This document shows positions 40,482 to 48,876 of a DNA stretch of 64,000 nucleotides, piece by piece; positions within the stretch are counted from its first letter, which is position 1, and every line of letters starts with the position of its first letter. Source of the stretch: an uncultured Muribaculaceae bacterium (GTDB lineage: Bacteria; Bacteroidota; Bacteroidia; Bacteroidales; Muribaculaceae). The DNA lies in the NCBI GenBank assembly GCA_910576935.1, contig CAJTKG010000004.1:50145-114144 (forward strand), read 5' to 3'. A program made the translations under genes and the position numbers. The notes beneath the pieces were generated by a model. The model had not been told where the DNA came from. It saw only the letters and a list, made by a program, of their open reading frames with translations, and did not search any database.

Positions 40482-41123
40482 TCAGACAAAAGGATTTGCC
40501 GTCTTTTCGTCGCCTATAGTCGTATACCTGTCGTGTCCTGGCAGTACCATCGTGTCGTCAGGCAGCGTGAAAAGTTTTTTGCGTATATTGTCGATAAGTT
40601 GTCGCTGATTGCCGCCCGGAAGATCGGTGCGGCCGATAGAACGGCGGAACAGCGAGTCGCCGGCGATGACAAAATGACCTTCGGGGGAGTATAGAGCGAT
40701 ACCGCCCGGTGAATGCCCCGCCACGGTTATGACAACAAGACGTTCTTTGCCTATGTCGATGATGTCGCCGTCTTCCAGAGGCACGTCGATGGTGACTCCC
40801 TTGACGGAATCGCGGGCACCGAATCGGCGCATCTGAGTCGTGATGTCGGCTCCCAGCTCGCTGTCTGCGATGTTTGCGGCGACTTTCACGCCATATCTGT
40901 CTTTGACATAGTTGTCGCCGAAACAGTGGTCGAGGTGAAGATGGGTGTTGATGACTTCAATGATTTTAAGGTCATTGTCTTTGACATAATCATCAAACTC
41001 TTTCTGTTCGTCGCTGCTGAACATGCCCGGGTCGATGACTGCGGCCTCTTTTGTCTCCGGATCGATGACGAGGTAGGTGTTTACGCCGAACATGTTGAAA
41101 ACAAATTGCTTGATTTTTAACAT
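40482..41123 (-). CDS. MBL-fold metallohydrolase, glyoxalase II-like
   Basis: A 213-residue cytosolic hydrolase of the metallo-beta-lactamase fold. The metal motif THLHLDHC (60-67; His61, His63, Asp65, His66) fits HxHxDH, followed by VAGHSPGGIALY (near 132-143) and FVIAGDSLFRRSIGRTDLPG (near 150-169), and the last metal His in VLPGHDRYT (near 195-203). The group includes hydroxyacylglutathione hydrolases and persulfide dioxygenases; the short length and GRTDLPGG segment resemble the YcbL-type glyoxalase II. Substrate is not certain. It is 21 nt downstream of rsmG on the same strand, so the two are likely co-transcribed. Confidence 0.88.
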   Translation of the reverse strand: MLKIKQFVFNMFGVNTYLVIDPETKEAAVIDPGMFSSDEQKEFDDYVKDNDLKIIEVINTHLHLDHCFGDNYVKDRYGVKVAANIADSELGADITTQMRRFGARDSVKGVTIDVPLEDGDIIDIGKERLVVITVAGHSPGGIALYSPEGHFVIAGDSLFRRSIGRTDLPGGNQRQLIDNIRKKLFTLPDDTMVLPGHDRYTTIGDEKTANPFV

Positions 41124-41144
41124 AGTAGTATTGTTATATAAAGG

Positions 41145-41780
41145 TTATCCGTTGACCGGCACATAGACGAGTTTCTTGGTGTCGAAGAATTCTTCATTGA
41201 AAAATTCTCTCAAGGGAAACTCGATTACCGGAAATTTTATTCCTTTCGACTCAGGCTCAAGGTCGCCGCCTTTCAGGCAGATGATGCCGTCGCCATAGCG
41301 GTTGTCGAGCGGATTGCCGGGAAGGATATTCTTTGTCACAAGCGGCGTCAGGCTGTTCAGCGGCATCACGGCACGGCTCACGACGTAGTTGAACCGTGTG
41401 CGGCATTCGCCTATGTCGCCGTGTTGGAAGGTGACATTTTCGATACCCGTCTCATTCGCGACTTCTGTCGCCACCTTGATTTTTTTGCCTATGCGGTCTA
41501 TGAGATGAAATTTGCAGTCGGGATATAATATCGCCAGAGGTATTCCCGGGAATCCGCCCCCGGTGCCGAGGTCGAGAAACGTCGTGTCAGGCTTTACTTC
41601 GCCTAAGAAAGCCGCTATTGCCAATGAGTGCAACACGTGTTTGACATAAAGATTGCCGATATCTTTGCGTGAGATGACGTTGATGCGTTCGTTCCAATAG
41701 CGGTAAAGCGCATCAAGCGCGGCAAACTGCTCGCGCTGTTTTTCGCTTATGGCAGGGAAATATTTAGTTATTGTATCCAT
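41145..41780 (-). CDS. rsmG: 16S rRNA (guanine-527-N7)-methyltransferase
   Basis: Methylates G527 in the 530 loop of 16S rRNA; loss is known to give low-level streptomycin resistance in other bacteria. The 211-residue protein has WNERINVISRKDIGNLYVKH (29-48), the SAM-binding FLDLGTGGGFPGIPLAI (68-84) and VSRAV (near 134-138), all RsmG hallmarks. Length is typical. It faces left, 21 nt before the MBL hydrolase gene, and is divergent from cvfB at 41887. Confidence 0.96.
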   Translation of the reverse strand: MDTITKYFPAISEKQREQFAALDALYRYWNERINVISRKDIGNLYVKHVLHSLAIAAFLGEVKPDTTFLDLGTGGGFPGIPLAILYPDCKFHLIDRIGKKIKVATEVANETGIENVTFQHGDIGECRTRFNYVVSRAVMPLNSLTPLVTKNILPGNPLDNRYGDGIICLKGGDLEPESKGIKFPVIEFPLREFFNEEFFDTKKLVYVPVNG

Positions 41781-41855
41781 GTCTGTTGATGTAGATGAAA
41801 CAAAGCCCCGGAGAGATTGTTTTCTTTATATAATGCAAATTTAAGAATAATAGCT

Positions 41856-41863
41856 TAAATTTG
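41856..41863 (+). promoter_or_regulatory. -7 promoter box for cvfB
   Basis: TAAATTTG lies 23 nt before ATG 41887. No TTTG is found at the -33 distance. Confidence 0.45.
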
Positions 41864-41886
41864 TCAAAACATATAGATAATATAAA

Positions 41887-42717
41887 ATGATTGAAATAGG
41901 AAAGGACAATCGCCTGAAAGTGGCGCGTGAAGTGGATTTCGGAGTTTATCTTGCAGATGACGAGGGTAATGAGGTGCTGATGCCCGCCCGCTATGTCGGT
42001 GACGATGTCAGAGTCGGCGACATGGTCGATGTGTTTGTCTACACTGATTCAGAGGATCGCCCCGTGGCTACGACCGACATTCCTTATGCCAAAGTCGGTG
42101 AATTTGCGTTCTTGCAGGTAACCGCTGTCAACCGCATCGGAGCTTTCCTTGACTGGGGGCTCCCTAAAGATCTGCTCGTACCATTCTCCGAGCAGAATGC
42201 CAAGATGATGCAAGGCGGCATATACCCTGTCTATGTCTATCTCGATCATGAAAGCCACCGTGTTGTGGCATCTGCCCGGCTCGAGAAACATCTCGGTAAT
42301 GTCTATCCCGATTATCGCCCGGGGCAGGAGGTCGAATGCCTTGTTATACAACACACACCTATAGGTTATAAGGCGATAGTCGACAATCTTCATTGGGGTA
42401 TGTTGTATCATAATGAATTATTCACCCCGATAGAGATAGAACAGACAGTCAGGGCTTATGTCAAAAACGTCAGACCCGACGGTAAGATCGATTTGACTCT
42501 CAGCAGTTCGACCGGCCGCCGTGTTCATACGCTTGCCGACCGCATCATTGAGCGCGTTGAGGCGGCAGGCGGTTTTATTCCCATGAACGATAAATCGTCG
42601 CCTGAAGAGATAAAGGCTGAATTCAGCTGCAGTAAAAAAGACTTCAAGAAAGCGATTGGCACTCTCTACAAAGGCCACAAAATTAATCTCACAGACACAG
42701 GCATCACAATCGCATAA
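41887..42717 (+). CDS. cvfB: CvfB family S1-domain RNA-binding protein
   Basis: A 276-residue cytosolic protein homologous to Staphylococcus CvfB and Bacillus YitL. It contains S1/OB-fold repeats: the first near 1-62 (VAREVDFGVYLADDEGNEVL), the second near 63-130 (LQVTAVNRIGAFLDWGLPKD, LLVPFSEQNAKM), the third near 145-215 (VECLVIQHTPIGYKAIVDNL, VRPDGKIDLTL), and a C-terminal winged-helix domain (about 225-276, IKAEFSCSKKDFKKAIGTLY). Domain order and length fit the family. It has its own promoter box and a strong terminator, so is monocistronic. Confidence 0.93.
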   Translation: MIEIGKDNRLKVAREVDFGVYLADDEGNEVLMPARYVGDDVRVGDMVDVFVYTDSEDRPVATTDIPYAKVGEFAFLQVTAVNRIGAFLDWGLPKDLLVPFSEQNAKMMQGGIYPVYVYLDHESHRVVASARLEKHLGNVYPDYRPGQEVECLVIQHTPIGYKAIVDNLHWGMLYHNELFTPIEIEQTVRAYVKNVRPDGKIDLTLSSSTGRRVHTLADRIIERVEAAGGFIPMNDKSSPEEIKAEFSCSKKDFKKAIGTLYKGHKINLTDTGITIA

Positions 42718-42720
42718 ATA

Positions 42721-42756
42721 ATATAAAAGCTGGCGCTCAAGCGTCAGCTTTTATAT
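42721..42756. terminator. Bidirectional terminator between cvfB and the acetyltransferase
   Basis: A 16-bp stem with one G-U pair (42721-42736 with 42741-42756) and a TCAA tetraloop starts 3 nt after the cvfB stop. A-run and T-run flank the stem, so it can serve both converging genes. Confidence 0.9.
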
Positions 42757-42766
42757 TGTCATTGAT

Positions 42767-43408
42767 TTATTTGGGCGTAGTTTTGATGCCGGGCGGCATC
42801 TTGTCAGGCAGAGGCCATGGGTTTACTATCAGTTCAGGATGGGCCGGAGCATTGAGAGGCCGGGCCGGACAGCCGCCGACTGTAGTATCGGCGTCGACGT
42901 CTTTGACAACTGTAGCGCCCGCTCCGATACAGGCACCGATACCGACGGTGACTTCACCTACAATATTCACGCCCGGACCTACATATACGTTGTCGCCTAT
43001 GATAGCAGCGCGGTCGCTTGATGAACCTACTGTCGTGAACTGTCTGAAACTGACATTGTTGCCTATAATGGCGTGACGGTTGATGACAATGCCGAAACAG
43101 TGTTGTATCAGCAGGCCGTAACCTATGCGCACCTGTGGCGATATCAACATACCGTAACGGCGATATCTGTGCACCATCATTTTGGAAAAACCATAGAAAA
43201 AACCTTTGCGATATTGCGCCAGACGAAACCAAAACGAGAATCCGATGCTTTTGCGGGTGAATCCCGACAGCCATATCTTGAATATGCTGTCACGTCGGCC
43301 GTTATGACGGTATGAATCCGATCGGATAAGTTCAAAGCAGTCGCGATAGCTGCGAGGGATTGGCACGCAGACAGTTGTTCCTTGTATGTTATATGATTCG
43401 TATTCCAT
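42767..43408 (-). CDS. Left-handed beta-helix acetyltransferase, serine acetyltransferase-like
   Basis: A 213-residue cytosolic transferase. The N-terminal 85 residues are helical and basic (FSFWFRLAQYRKGFFYGFSK). The rest is a hexapeptide-repeat beta-helix: GYGLLIQHCFGIVINRHAII (with a His placed like the catalytic His of CysE), GNNVSFRQFTTVGSS, IGDNVYVGPGVNIVGEV, GACIGAGATVVKDVDADTTV. The C-terminus holds the CysE-like VGGCPARPL. It is shorter than CysE, and similar proteins occur in surface-polysaccharide clusters, so an O- or N-acetyltransferase acting on a sugar is as likely as a serine acetyltransferase. It starts 1 nt after the AGE epimerase stop, which supports a joint amino-sugar role. 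Confidence 0.8.
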   Translation of the reverse strand: MEYESYNIQGTTVCVPIPRSYRDCFELIRSDSYRHNGRRDSIFKIWLSGFTRKSIGFSFWFRLAQYRKGFFYGFSKMMVHRYRRYGMLISPQVRIGYGLLIQHCFGIVINRHAIIGNNVSFRQFTTVGSSSDRAAIIGDNVYVGPGVNIVGEVTVGIGACIGAGATVVKDVDADTTVGGCPARPLNAPAHPELIVNPWPLPDKMPPGIKTTPK

Positions 43409-43409
43409 T

Positions 43410-44612
43410 TCAGAATTTTGTTGCCAGATCGGGACGGTTCTCGGCTATATAGCGCAGAGTCTTCTCAACCTGATAGAGGCCGCGGGGCACATGGAAACAG
43501 CCTTTCCACTTGCCACCTTTGAGAGGCATGAGAACCTCGCCGCGGCGGTTGAGATAGCCGAACCATTCGGCATATTCGGAATCTTTAAAGTGGGTCCAGA
43601 CATATTCATGAATACGTTTGAACCATTCGAGACAGCGTTCGTCGCCGGTGAGTGCATATCCTTTGATCATCGAGATAAGGGTCTCGATGTGTACCCACCA
43701 AAGTTTCTGGTCCCATTCGAGTTCCTGTGGAGGGACACCTTTGAGATCCATGAAGTAATAGATGCCGCCATACTCTTTGTCCCAGCCATATTCGGCCATT
43801 TTCAGGGCTGTGTCTTTTGCCATTGTTATGAGGTCGGGACGGTTGAGTTTGACGCCGAGGTCCATGATAAACCACATAGCTTCGATAGCGTGTCCGGGAT
43901 TCATGTGACGGCCTTCAAAGCAGTCGCATAGAGTGCCGTCTTCGAGGACATTCTCGACAACAAGGCCGCCGAGCTCGGGACGGATGAATACGTTCATGAC
44001 TTCCGAGAGAAAGTCGTCAGATGTCTTTTTGAGAGCATCGCCGTCGAGCAGATGTTCGATCTCGAGCACGAGGTTGCAGAGAATCATCGGCAAAGCGAAG
44101 TTTTTCAGCGGACGTGTACCCGGAACAAGCTTATTCCAATTGCCTTTGGGGTTGTCGCGGCGCGCGAGAATACGCTTCCATGTCTCAAGGGCTATATGCT
44201 CATACTCGGCGTTGCCCGTTGCTTTTGCCAGCTGGCCGAATGCCATTGTTGCGAAGGTATTGGAGAAGATATTATAGGGTTCTACCAGAGGTTTACCCTC
44301 ACGAGTAGTCGAGAAATACCAGTTGTAGTTGCCGTCGTGACCGTATTTTTTCAGGAATTCGGCACCTTTGATTGCGGCTTCTAGCCATTCAGAGCGTTTT
44401 TCTACGTTGTTGTAGAGCATTGAGAGCATCCAAACTTCGCGACCTTGTAGCCAGATGAATTTGTCTGTGTCGAAAACTTTGCCCTCGCGGTCGAGGCAGG
44501 TGAAGTAGCCGCCAAATTCATGGTCGACTGATTTTTCAAGCCAAAAGGGTATCACTGAATCATAGAGTTCGGTGTGATACTGCTCGATAAGTTGTTTTAA
44601 ATTAGATGACAT
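43410..44612 (-). CDS. AGE family epimerase (N-acylglucosamine 2-epimerase-like)
   Basis: A 400-residue cytosolic (alpha/alpha)6-barrel enzyme expected to interconvert N-acetylglucosamine and N-acetylmannosamine. Motifs: WLQGREVWMLSMLYN (near 54-68), FATMAFGQLAKATGN, GRHMNPGHAIEAMWFIMDLG (near 229-248), which resembles the PGHxxE motif of AGE/RnBP rather than the cellobiose epimerase version, and LWWVHIETLISMIKGY (near 297-312). N-acyl specificity is inferred from the PGH motif; mannobiose or cellobiose epimerase activity cannot be ruled out. It lies 32 nt after an MFS sugar porter and 1 nt before an acetyltransferase, a cassette suited to uptake and conversion of an amino sugar. No neuraminate lyase is in the window. 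Confidence 0.85.
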   Translation of the reverse strand: MSSNLKQLIEQYHTELYDSVIPFWLEKSVDHEFGGYFTCLDREGKVFDTDKFIWLQGREVWMLSMLYNNVEKRSEWLEAAIKGAEFLKKYGHDGNYNWYFSTTREGKPLVEPYNIFSNTFATMAFGQLAKATGNAEYEHIALETWKRILARRDNPKGNWNKLVPGTRPLKNFALPMILCNLVLEIEHLLDGDALKKTSDDFLSEVMNVFIRPELGGLVVENVLEDGTLCDCFEGRHMNPGHAIEAMWFIMDLGVKLNRPDLITMAKDTALKMAEYGWDKEYGGIYYFMDLKGVPPQELEWDQKLWWVHIETLISMIKGYALTGDERCLEWFKRIHEYVWTHFKDSEYAEWFGYLNRRGEVLMPLKGGKWKGCFHVPRGLYQVEKTLRYIAENRPDLATKF

Positions 44613-44644
44613 AATATATAAATTGTGCTTAAAAAGTAGCGTTA

Positions 44645-46096
44645 TCAGAGGCTATCTCCGGCATCAGAGACGGTAGCAGCGACGGCTTCGGGGTCCTCAA
44701 GCCAGTATTTTTCAATTTCTTCAAGTGTTTTTCCTGTAGTTTCAGGTACTCCGCGCCACATGATAATGATGTAGGGCACACACATTGCGGCGAAAATCAA
44801 GAAGACACCCGCAGGTGATAGTGCATCGAGCATGACGGGAGTTAGCTGTCCGACGAGATAGGTGCCTATCCAAAGGGCGAATCCGGCTATCGACATGGCT
44901 ACGGCACGTACTTTCGTGGGATACATCTCGCTCAGAAGCACCCAGACTACGGCACATATCGAACCGGCGCAGCACATGATATAGACCATGAAGAAGATGA
45001 GCAACATCACCGGCGGAAGATCCAAGGCTGCGCCGTATGTGAAATAGCCGGCAATCAGAAGTAATGAGACTATCATGCCTGACACTCCCCAATATACAAG
45101 TTGCTTGCGGCCTACTTTGTCGATAATCAGCAGGGCGATGACTGTTGTGACCGTGTTGACTATGCCGACTATGACCTGATAGAAGAGAGAGCTGCTGCTT
45201 GACAGACCGGCGTTTTCGAAGATTGTCGGGCCGTAGTAGAGCACGGCATTGACACCCATAAACTGACCGAGTATGGCAATGGCGACACCGATGAGCAGTC
45301 CCTTAAACATCTTAGGCCGGAATAGCAGGCTGACATTGGCCGAATTGCCGCTTGCACTTTGTGCTTTTATCGATGCGCTGACGGCGTCGATCTCGCTTTT
45401 GACAGCGGCGCCGGTAGAGTAGATGCGTGAGATTACACGTTCGGCATCGTGACGTCGGCTGTGGGCCATCAGCCAGCGCGGACTCTCGGGAATGATGAAG
45501 AGTATTATAAAGAAAAGCAGAGCCGGCAGTGTCTCCATGCCGAGCATACCGCGCCAACCTTCGGTGACAAAGACTTTGCTCCATAGTCCGGCAGTCGCTG
45601 TAGTAGATTCTGCATAATCGAGAAGCATATAGTTGACGAGATATGCGCCGACAAAGCCTATGGTGATAGCAAGCTGATAGAGCGACACAAGGCGTCCGCG
45701 ATATTGCGCCGCGGCAATTTCCGAGATATAAAGCGGGCAGATGATCGAGGCCACGCCGATGCCGACACCGCCGACGATGCGCCAGACCACAAGGGCGTCA
45801 AAACTTCCACATAGGGCACATCCTGCGGCAGAGGCTGTGAACATCACAGCCGACAGCAGCATGGCATTGCGGCGTCCGAGCCAGTCGCCGAGCATACCGC
45901 CGACGGCAACACCGCCGATCGAACCAATCAAGGCGCATCCGACATACCAGCCTGACGAAAGCGGGCTGAGGTCGAACTGTTCCGCCACCTGTGATATAGT
46001 GCCTGAGATGACGGCCGTATCGTATCCGAAAAGAAAACCTCCGAGAGCCGCTACGAATGATATAAAAAGCAGATAACCGAAATTGATTTGTTTCAT
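44645..46096 (-). CDS. MFS sugar porter (XylE-like)
   Basis: A 483-residue inner-membrane proton:sugar symporter with 12 predicted helices. Sugar-porter signatures are intact: GGFLFGYDTAVISG (near 20-33), GDWLGRRNAML (near 70-80), GVGIGVASIICPLYISEIAA (near 110-129), PESPRWLMAHSRR (near 203-215), and GRKQLVY after helix 8. The C-terminal PETTGKTLEEIEKYW is the usual sugar-porter ending. The substrate is not visible from sequence; its neighbour, an AGE-type epimerase, suggests an N-acetyl-hexosamine or related sugar. A minus-strand TAACTTTG box (46150-46157) lies 54 nt upstream. First gene of a three-gene leftward operon. Confidence 0.92.
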   Translation of the reverse strand: MKQINFGYLLFISFVAALGGFLFGYDTAVISGTISQVAEQFDLSPLSSGWYVGCALIGSIGGVAVGGMLGDWLGRRNAMLLSAVMFTASAAGCALCGSFDALVVWRIVGGVGIGVASIICPLYISEIAAAQYRGRLVSLYQLAITIGFVGAYLVNYMLLDYAESTTATAGLWSKVFVTEGWRGMLGMETLPALLFFIILFIIPESPRWLMAHSRRHDAERVISRIYSTGAAVKSEIDAVSASIKAQSASGNSANVSLLFRPKMFKGLLIGVAIAILGQFMGVNAVLYYGPTIFENAGLSSSSSLFYQVIVGIVNTVTTVIALLIIDKVGRKQLVYWGVSGMIVSLLLIAGYFTYGAALDLPPVMLLIFFMVYIMCCAGSICAVVWVLLSEMYPTKVRAVAMSIAGFALWIGTYLVGQLTPVMLDALSPAGVFLIFAAMCVPYIIIMWRGVPETTGKTLEEIEKYWLEDPEAVAATVSDAGDSL

Positions 46097-46149
46097 TGGA
46101 AAGAATAGTTTTTATAAATAATTGTCAAAGTTTTTCATGGTTATGGATG

Positions 46150-46157
46150 CAAAGTTA
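46150..46157 (-). promoter_or_regulatory. -7 promoter box for the sugar porter-AGE operon
   Basis: CAAAGTTA (TAACTTTG on the minus strand) lies 54 nt before ATG 46096. Confidence 0.4.
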
Positions 46158-46197
46158 AGATTTTTTTTCGGACTTCTCTAACTACATCATTTTTTTC

Positions 46198-46228
46198 TTT
46201 GCAGCGAACAGTCGATACACTATCTTTG
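46198..46228 (+). promoter_or_regulatory. Canonical Bacteroidota promoter of the redoxin-like/tpx operon
   Basis: TTTG (46198-46201) and TATCTTTG (46221-46228) are separated by exactly 19 nt. A start near 46235 gives a leader of about 30 nt before ATG 46265, and rules out the longer reading from 46199. Confidence 0.8.
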
Positions 46229-46264
46229 TTAACTTTTATAAAGAAAAAAACGAGATATCACATT

Positions 46265-47476
46265 ATGCCTGACCTTAAAAAGAAATTGTCTGTCGTAATT
46301 GCCGTAGCATCCGTTATGCCGCTGATGGGAGGTGTCCCTGTTGACCTGCAATCACTTGGACGTGCCCTTGTCGACATGGGAGACTACAGCGGCGACTGCC
46401 GTTATGAAGTGTTGCTGCCGACATCGCGCCGCCCGGTCGTCTATGATATAGGCTTATTCAGCCGCTCAGCCGTGGGCGACACCCTTGCTCCGGCCGACTA
46501 TGTAATTGACTGGGCTGTTGCCAAAGACGGCAACAGCAGCCACGGGTTTTCGGCATATGCCGACGGACACCACTACCGCTTCCGCGGCGACCGCCTTCAG
46601 GAATATCATTACACCGACGACACTGTTCCTTTCGCGCCACGCGGCACTGTCGATGGCGGCGTGCAGAACAACGCCCAGTTTACCGATCTGCTTCCCCAAT
46701 ATATCGGGCAGCGCTTTGAGTCTATGGCCGTTGATTCGTCATATCGTTGCAATTATATGCCCGATAAGACAGTAAACGGGCGTCGTTGCATCGTCGTCGA
46801 CGGTGTCAGGACTTTCGGAGGTGTCGAGGCTCTTGAATTTGTCTATGCTTTCGACCGAGAGACACTGATGCCCGTATCGGCCGACTTCGAGGCCAACCCC
46901 GGGCAGATAGGCGAACAGACAATTACGGTCACCTATAGCTATCCGGCTACGCGCATAAAACCATACGATGTCATCACTGAAGATGCTCTGATGTCTGTCT
47001 ATGCCGATGCTTTCGGCAACTGCCGCGAGAGTGACTTTCGTCTTGACAATATGCCCGGTCGCAAACTGCCCGAATTTACGGCGCCTACAGTCACAGGCGA
47101 GCGTTATACGCGTTACAAGGGCGACTGTTTTGCCGTGCCGACCGTCATTGCCATCCTCGACAGCGATATCGGCAGTGCCGGCGCGACCGTCGACGCTTTG
47201 CGTCGCGCCGTCGATGCCATGCCGATGCAGACCGACGTCATCTTTGCATTCATCTCAAACGACATCGATGCCATAGAAGCTCTGACAGGGCCGTGCCGCG
47301 AGGGCGAGCACATACTTATGAGCGCACGTCGGCTGGCCCGCGACTGCGGCGTGACCGCAACTCCTGTTGTTATCATCTGTGACCGAGACGCCACAGTGAA
47401 AGAAATCATCAACGGCTACAACAATGACCTGACAGATGTTGTTATACAGAAGACAGTAACATCTGCCGTAAAATAA
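46265..47476 (+). CDS. Exported redoxin-fold protein without CxxC
   Basis: A 403-residue protein of unknown function. Residues 1-22 look like a signal sequence (basic MPDLKKK, hydrophobic core, GG). The middle (about 35-225) is beta-rich with an acidic surface. The C-terminal 150 residues follow a thioredoxin/AhpC layout: a start like LPEFTAPTVTGERYTRYKGD, then VPTVIAILDSDIGSAGATVD where a CxxC would normally stand, and a cis-Pro loop GVTATPVVIICDRDATVKEI. The catalytic cysteines are missing, so redox catalysis is unlikely. A canonical promoter precedes it, and tpx follows 22 nt later. The start at 46265 is set by the promoter. Function is not recognised. Confidence 0.7.
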   Translation: MPDLKKKLSVVIAVASVMPLMGGVPVDLQSLGRALVDMGDYSGDCRYEVLLPTSRRPVVYDIGLFSRSAVGDTLAPADYVIDWAVAKDGNSSHGFSAYADGHHYRFRGDRLQEYHYTDDTVPFAPRGTVDGGVQNNAQFTDLLPQYIGQRFESMAVDSSYRCNYMPDKTVNGRRCIVVDGVRTFGGVEALEFVYAFDRETLMPVSADFEANPGQIGEQTITVTYSYPATRIKPYDVITEDALMSVYADAFGNCRESDFRLDNMPGRKLPEFTAPTVTGERYTRYKGDCFAVPTVIAILDSDIGSAGATVDALRRAVDAMPMQTDVIFAFISNDIDAIEALTGPCREGEHILMSARRLARDCGVTATPVVIICDRDATVKEIINGYNNDLTDVVIQKTVTSAVK

Positions 47477-47498
47477 CAATGATATAAACACTCGATAT

Positions 47499-48011
47499 AT
47501 GGAAACACTCTATTTCAAAGAAACACCCTGTCACACAGGCGGCAATGTACCCGTAGCAGGCGAAAAAGCTCCCGATTTCACACTGACAGCAGCCGATCTC
47601 TCGGAGGTAAAACTGTCAGGCTATCGTGGTAAATGCGTGGTGCTCAACATATTCCCAAGTCTCGACACTGCCGTGTGCGCCGCCTCCGTGCGTCGCTTCA
47701 ACAAAGAAGCCGCCGATTTTGACAATACCGTCGTCATCTGCATTTCGATGGACCTTCCCTTCGCCATGTCGCGGTTCTGCACCACCGAAGGTCTGAAGCG
47801 CGTTGTGACAGCCTCGGCATTCCGCTCTCCGGCCTTTGCAAAGGATTATGGTGTCGAACTCGTCGACGGGCCGCTCAAAGGCTTGTTGGCCCGTGCCGTG
47901 ATTATTGTCGATGAAGAGGGCCGTGTCGTCTACTCTGACCTCGTCAACGAGATCACCAACGAACCAGACTATGCCGGTGCCGTCTACGTCCTCAAACACG
48001 ACGTGAAATAA
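47499..48011 (+). CDS. tpx: Thiol peroxidase (atypical 2-Cys peroxiredoxin)
   Basis: A 170-residue peroxiredoxin that reduces hydrogen peroxide and alkyl hydroperoxides with thioredoxin electrons; no signal peptide, so cytosolic. It has VAGEKAPDFTLTAADLSEVK (19-38), the peroxidatic Cys60 in SLDTAVCAASVRRFN (54-68), and resolving Cys94 in SRFCTTEGL (91-99), the Tpx-specific pair. Length is typical. Its upstream partner is an exported redoxin-fold protein without cysteines; the two share one canonical promoter. A terminator follows at 48038-48083. TrxB encoded at 34.3 kb would be its ultimate reductant source. Confidence 0.96.
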   Translation: METLYFKETPCHTGGNVPVAGEKAPDFTLTAADLSEVKLSGYRGKCVVLNIFPSLDTAVCAASVRRFNKEAADFDNTVVICISMDLPFAMSRFCTTEGLKRVVTASAFRSPAFAKDYGVELVDGPLKGLLARAVIIVDEEGRVVYSDLVNEITNEPDYAGAVYVLKHDVK

Positions 48012-48326
48012 TAATATAAGACTAACAAACAACTTTACCCCCGACGCCGAATTATGCTTTCAATGCAAATCCGATGCCGGGGGCTTTTTATTTTGTCATA
48101 GACCTGTAGGCGAATAAGTAAAATCTGATTTATTTTCCCTTTGTTTATTGAAAGACGGTTTTAACAGGAAAACATTTTCGATGCATAAATTTTTTATATT
48201 CAGATATAACCACATACTCATATAAGAGATAAGAGAGTAACGGTAAAACCATACTCTCCTGTATGAAAAATTTATATTGTCATATCATCAATGGCCCTGA
48301 TGAGTCAGCACACACCCAAAAAGGTA
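48012..48326. other. Intergenic region between tpx and an outer-membrane gene
   Basis: About 315 bp without a gene. It holds the tpx terminator (48038-48083), then A/T-rich DNA with no ORF above 30 codons, and a small hairpin (GAGAGTA 48233-48239 with TACTCTC 48252-48258) that could end leftward transcription of the 48327-48875 gene but lacks a U-run. No RNA gene or promoter box was recognised. Confidence 0.5.
48038..48089 (+). terminator. tpx terminator
   Basis: CCCCCG (48038-48043) pairs with CGGGGG (48078-48083) around a long loop, followed by CTTTTTATTTTG, fitting intrinsic termination of the redoxin-like/tpx transcript. Confidence 0.6.
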
Positions 48327-48875
48327 TCAGAACGCTATGCCGAGGCGCACCGACGCGTAGTGCAGCGGCGAGAAACCGATGTGTTGTTCGTTATAGTTGA
48401 CATCTCGACGGTCGACAAAGCTATAGCCGAGTGTAAGGTGTGACGCAAACTTATTGCCCGATGCGAGATTGAAACCGATGCCGGCAAAAGCGTATGCACC
48501 CGTCTGCGTGAGATCGTCAGGCAGATAATTGACCGAGATGCCTGCTCGCAAATCCATAAACAGCAGTTGTGGACGGTTTGAGAAACTCGTCTTGAGGTTG
48601 GCGAATATCGGGAACGAACGACACGAGTTGTTGACCATGATGTCCATGCCGACACCGACGCCGAGAAATTTCATCCATGAGCGTCGATAGCCTATCAGAG
48701 CGGTAAAGTCGATTGTCGACATATCGTTGGCACTCATGTCGATAGATCCGCCGACCTCGGCGCCCCAGGCAAAATGCCCGTGATCGGATGTCGGCATGCG
48801 GTCTTCGTCTGAGGCGGCAGAAGCGTTTACAGCAACAGCCATTACAGCCAGTATGGTCAGCAGCAGATGTTTCAT
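48327..48875 (-). CDS. Outer-membrane beta-barrel protein
   Basis: A 182-residue exported protein. Residues 1-21 are a signal peptide (MKHLLLTILAVMAVAVNASA). The mature chain has Gly/aromatic-rich amphipathic strands (HFAWGAEVGGSIDMSANDMS, FLGVGVGMDIMVNN, YAFAGIGFNLASGNKFASHL, LGYSFVDRRDVNYN) and ends with a strand terminating in Phe (YASVRLGIAF), the usual outer-membrane insertion signal. An 8-stranded barrel of the small porin/OmpA-barrel type is likely; function unknown. It begins 1 nt after the prmA stop, so it is probably the second gene of the prmA transcript, an odd pairing of an rRNA-protein methyltransferase with an envelope protein. Confidence 0.8.
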   Translation of the reverse strand: MKHLLLTILAVMAVAVNASAASDEDRMPTSDHGHFAWGAEVGGSIDMSANDMSTIDFTALIGYRRSWMKFLGVGVGMDIMVNNSCRSFPIFANLKTSFSNRPQLLFMDLRAGISVNYLPDDLTQTGAYAFAGIGFNLASGNKFASHLTLGYSFVDRRDVNYNEQHIGFSPLHYASVRLGIAF

Positions 48876-48876
48876 G

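Noticed and set aside
46199..46264. N-terminal extension of the redoxin-like gene from ATG 46199
   Set aside because: A canonical promoter (46198-46228) overlaps this start, so the mRNA would begin downstream of it; the shorter form also has the signal peptide at its N-terminus.
48233..48258. Terminator for the 48327-48875 gene
   Set aside because: The 7-bp stem has no U-run on the minus strand and lies about 70 nt away; recorded only as part of the gap.
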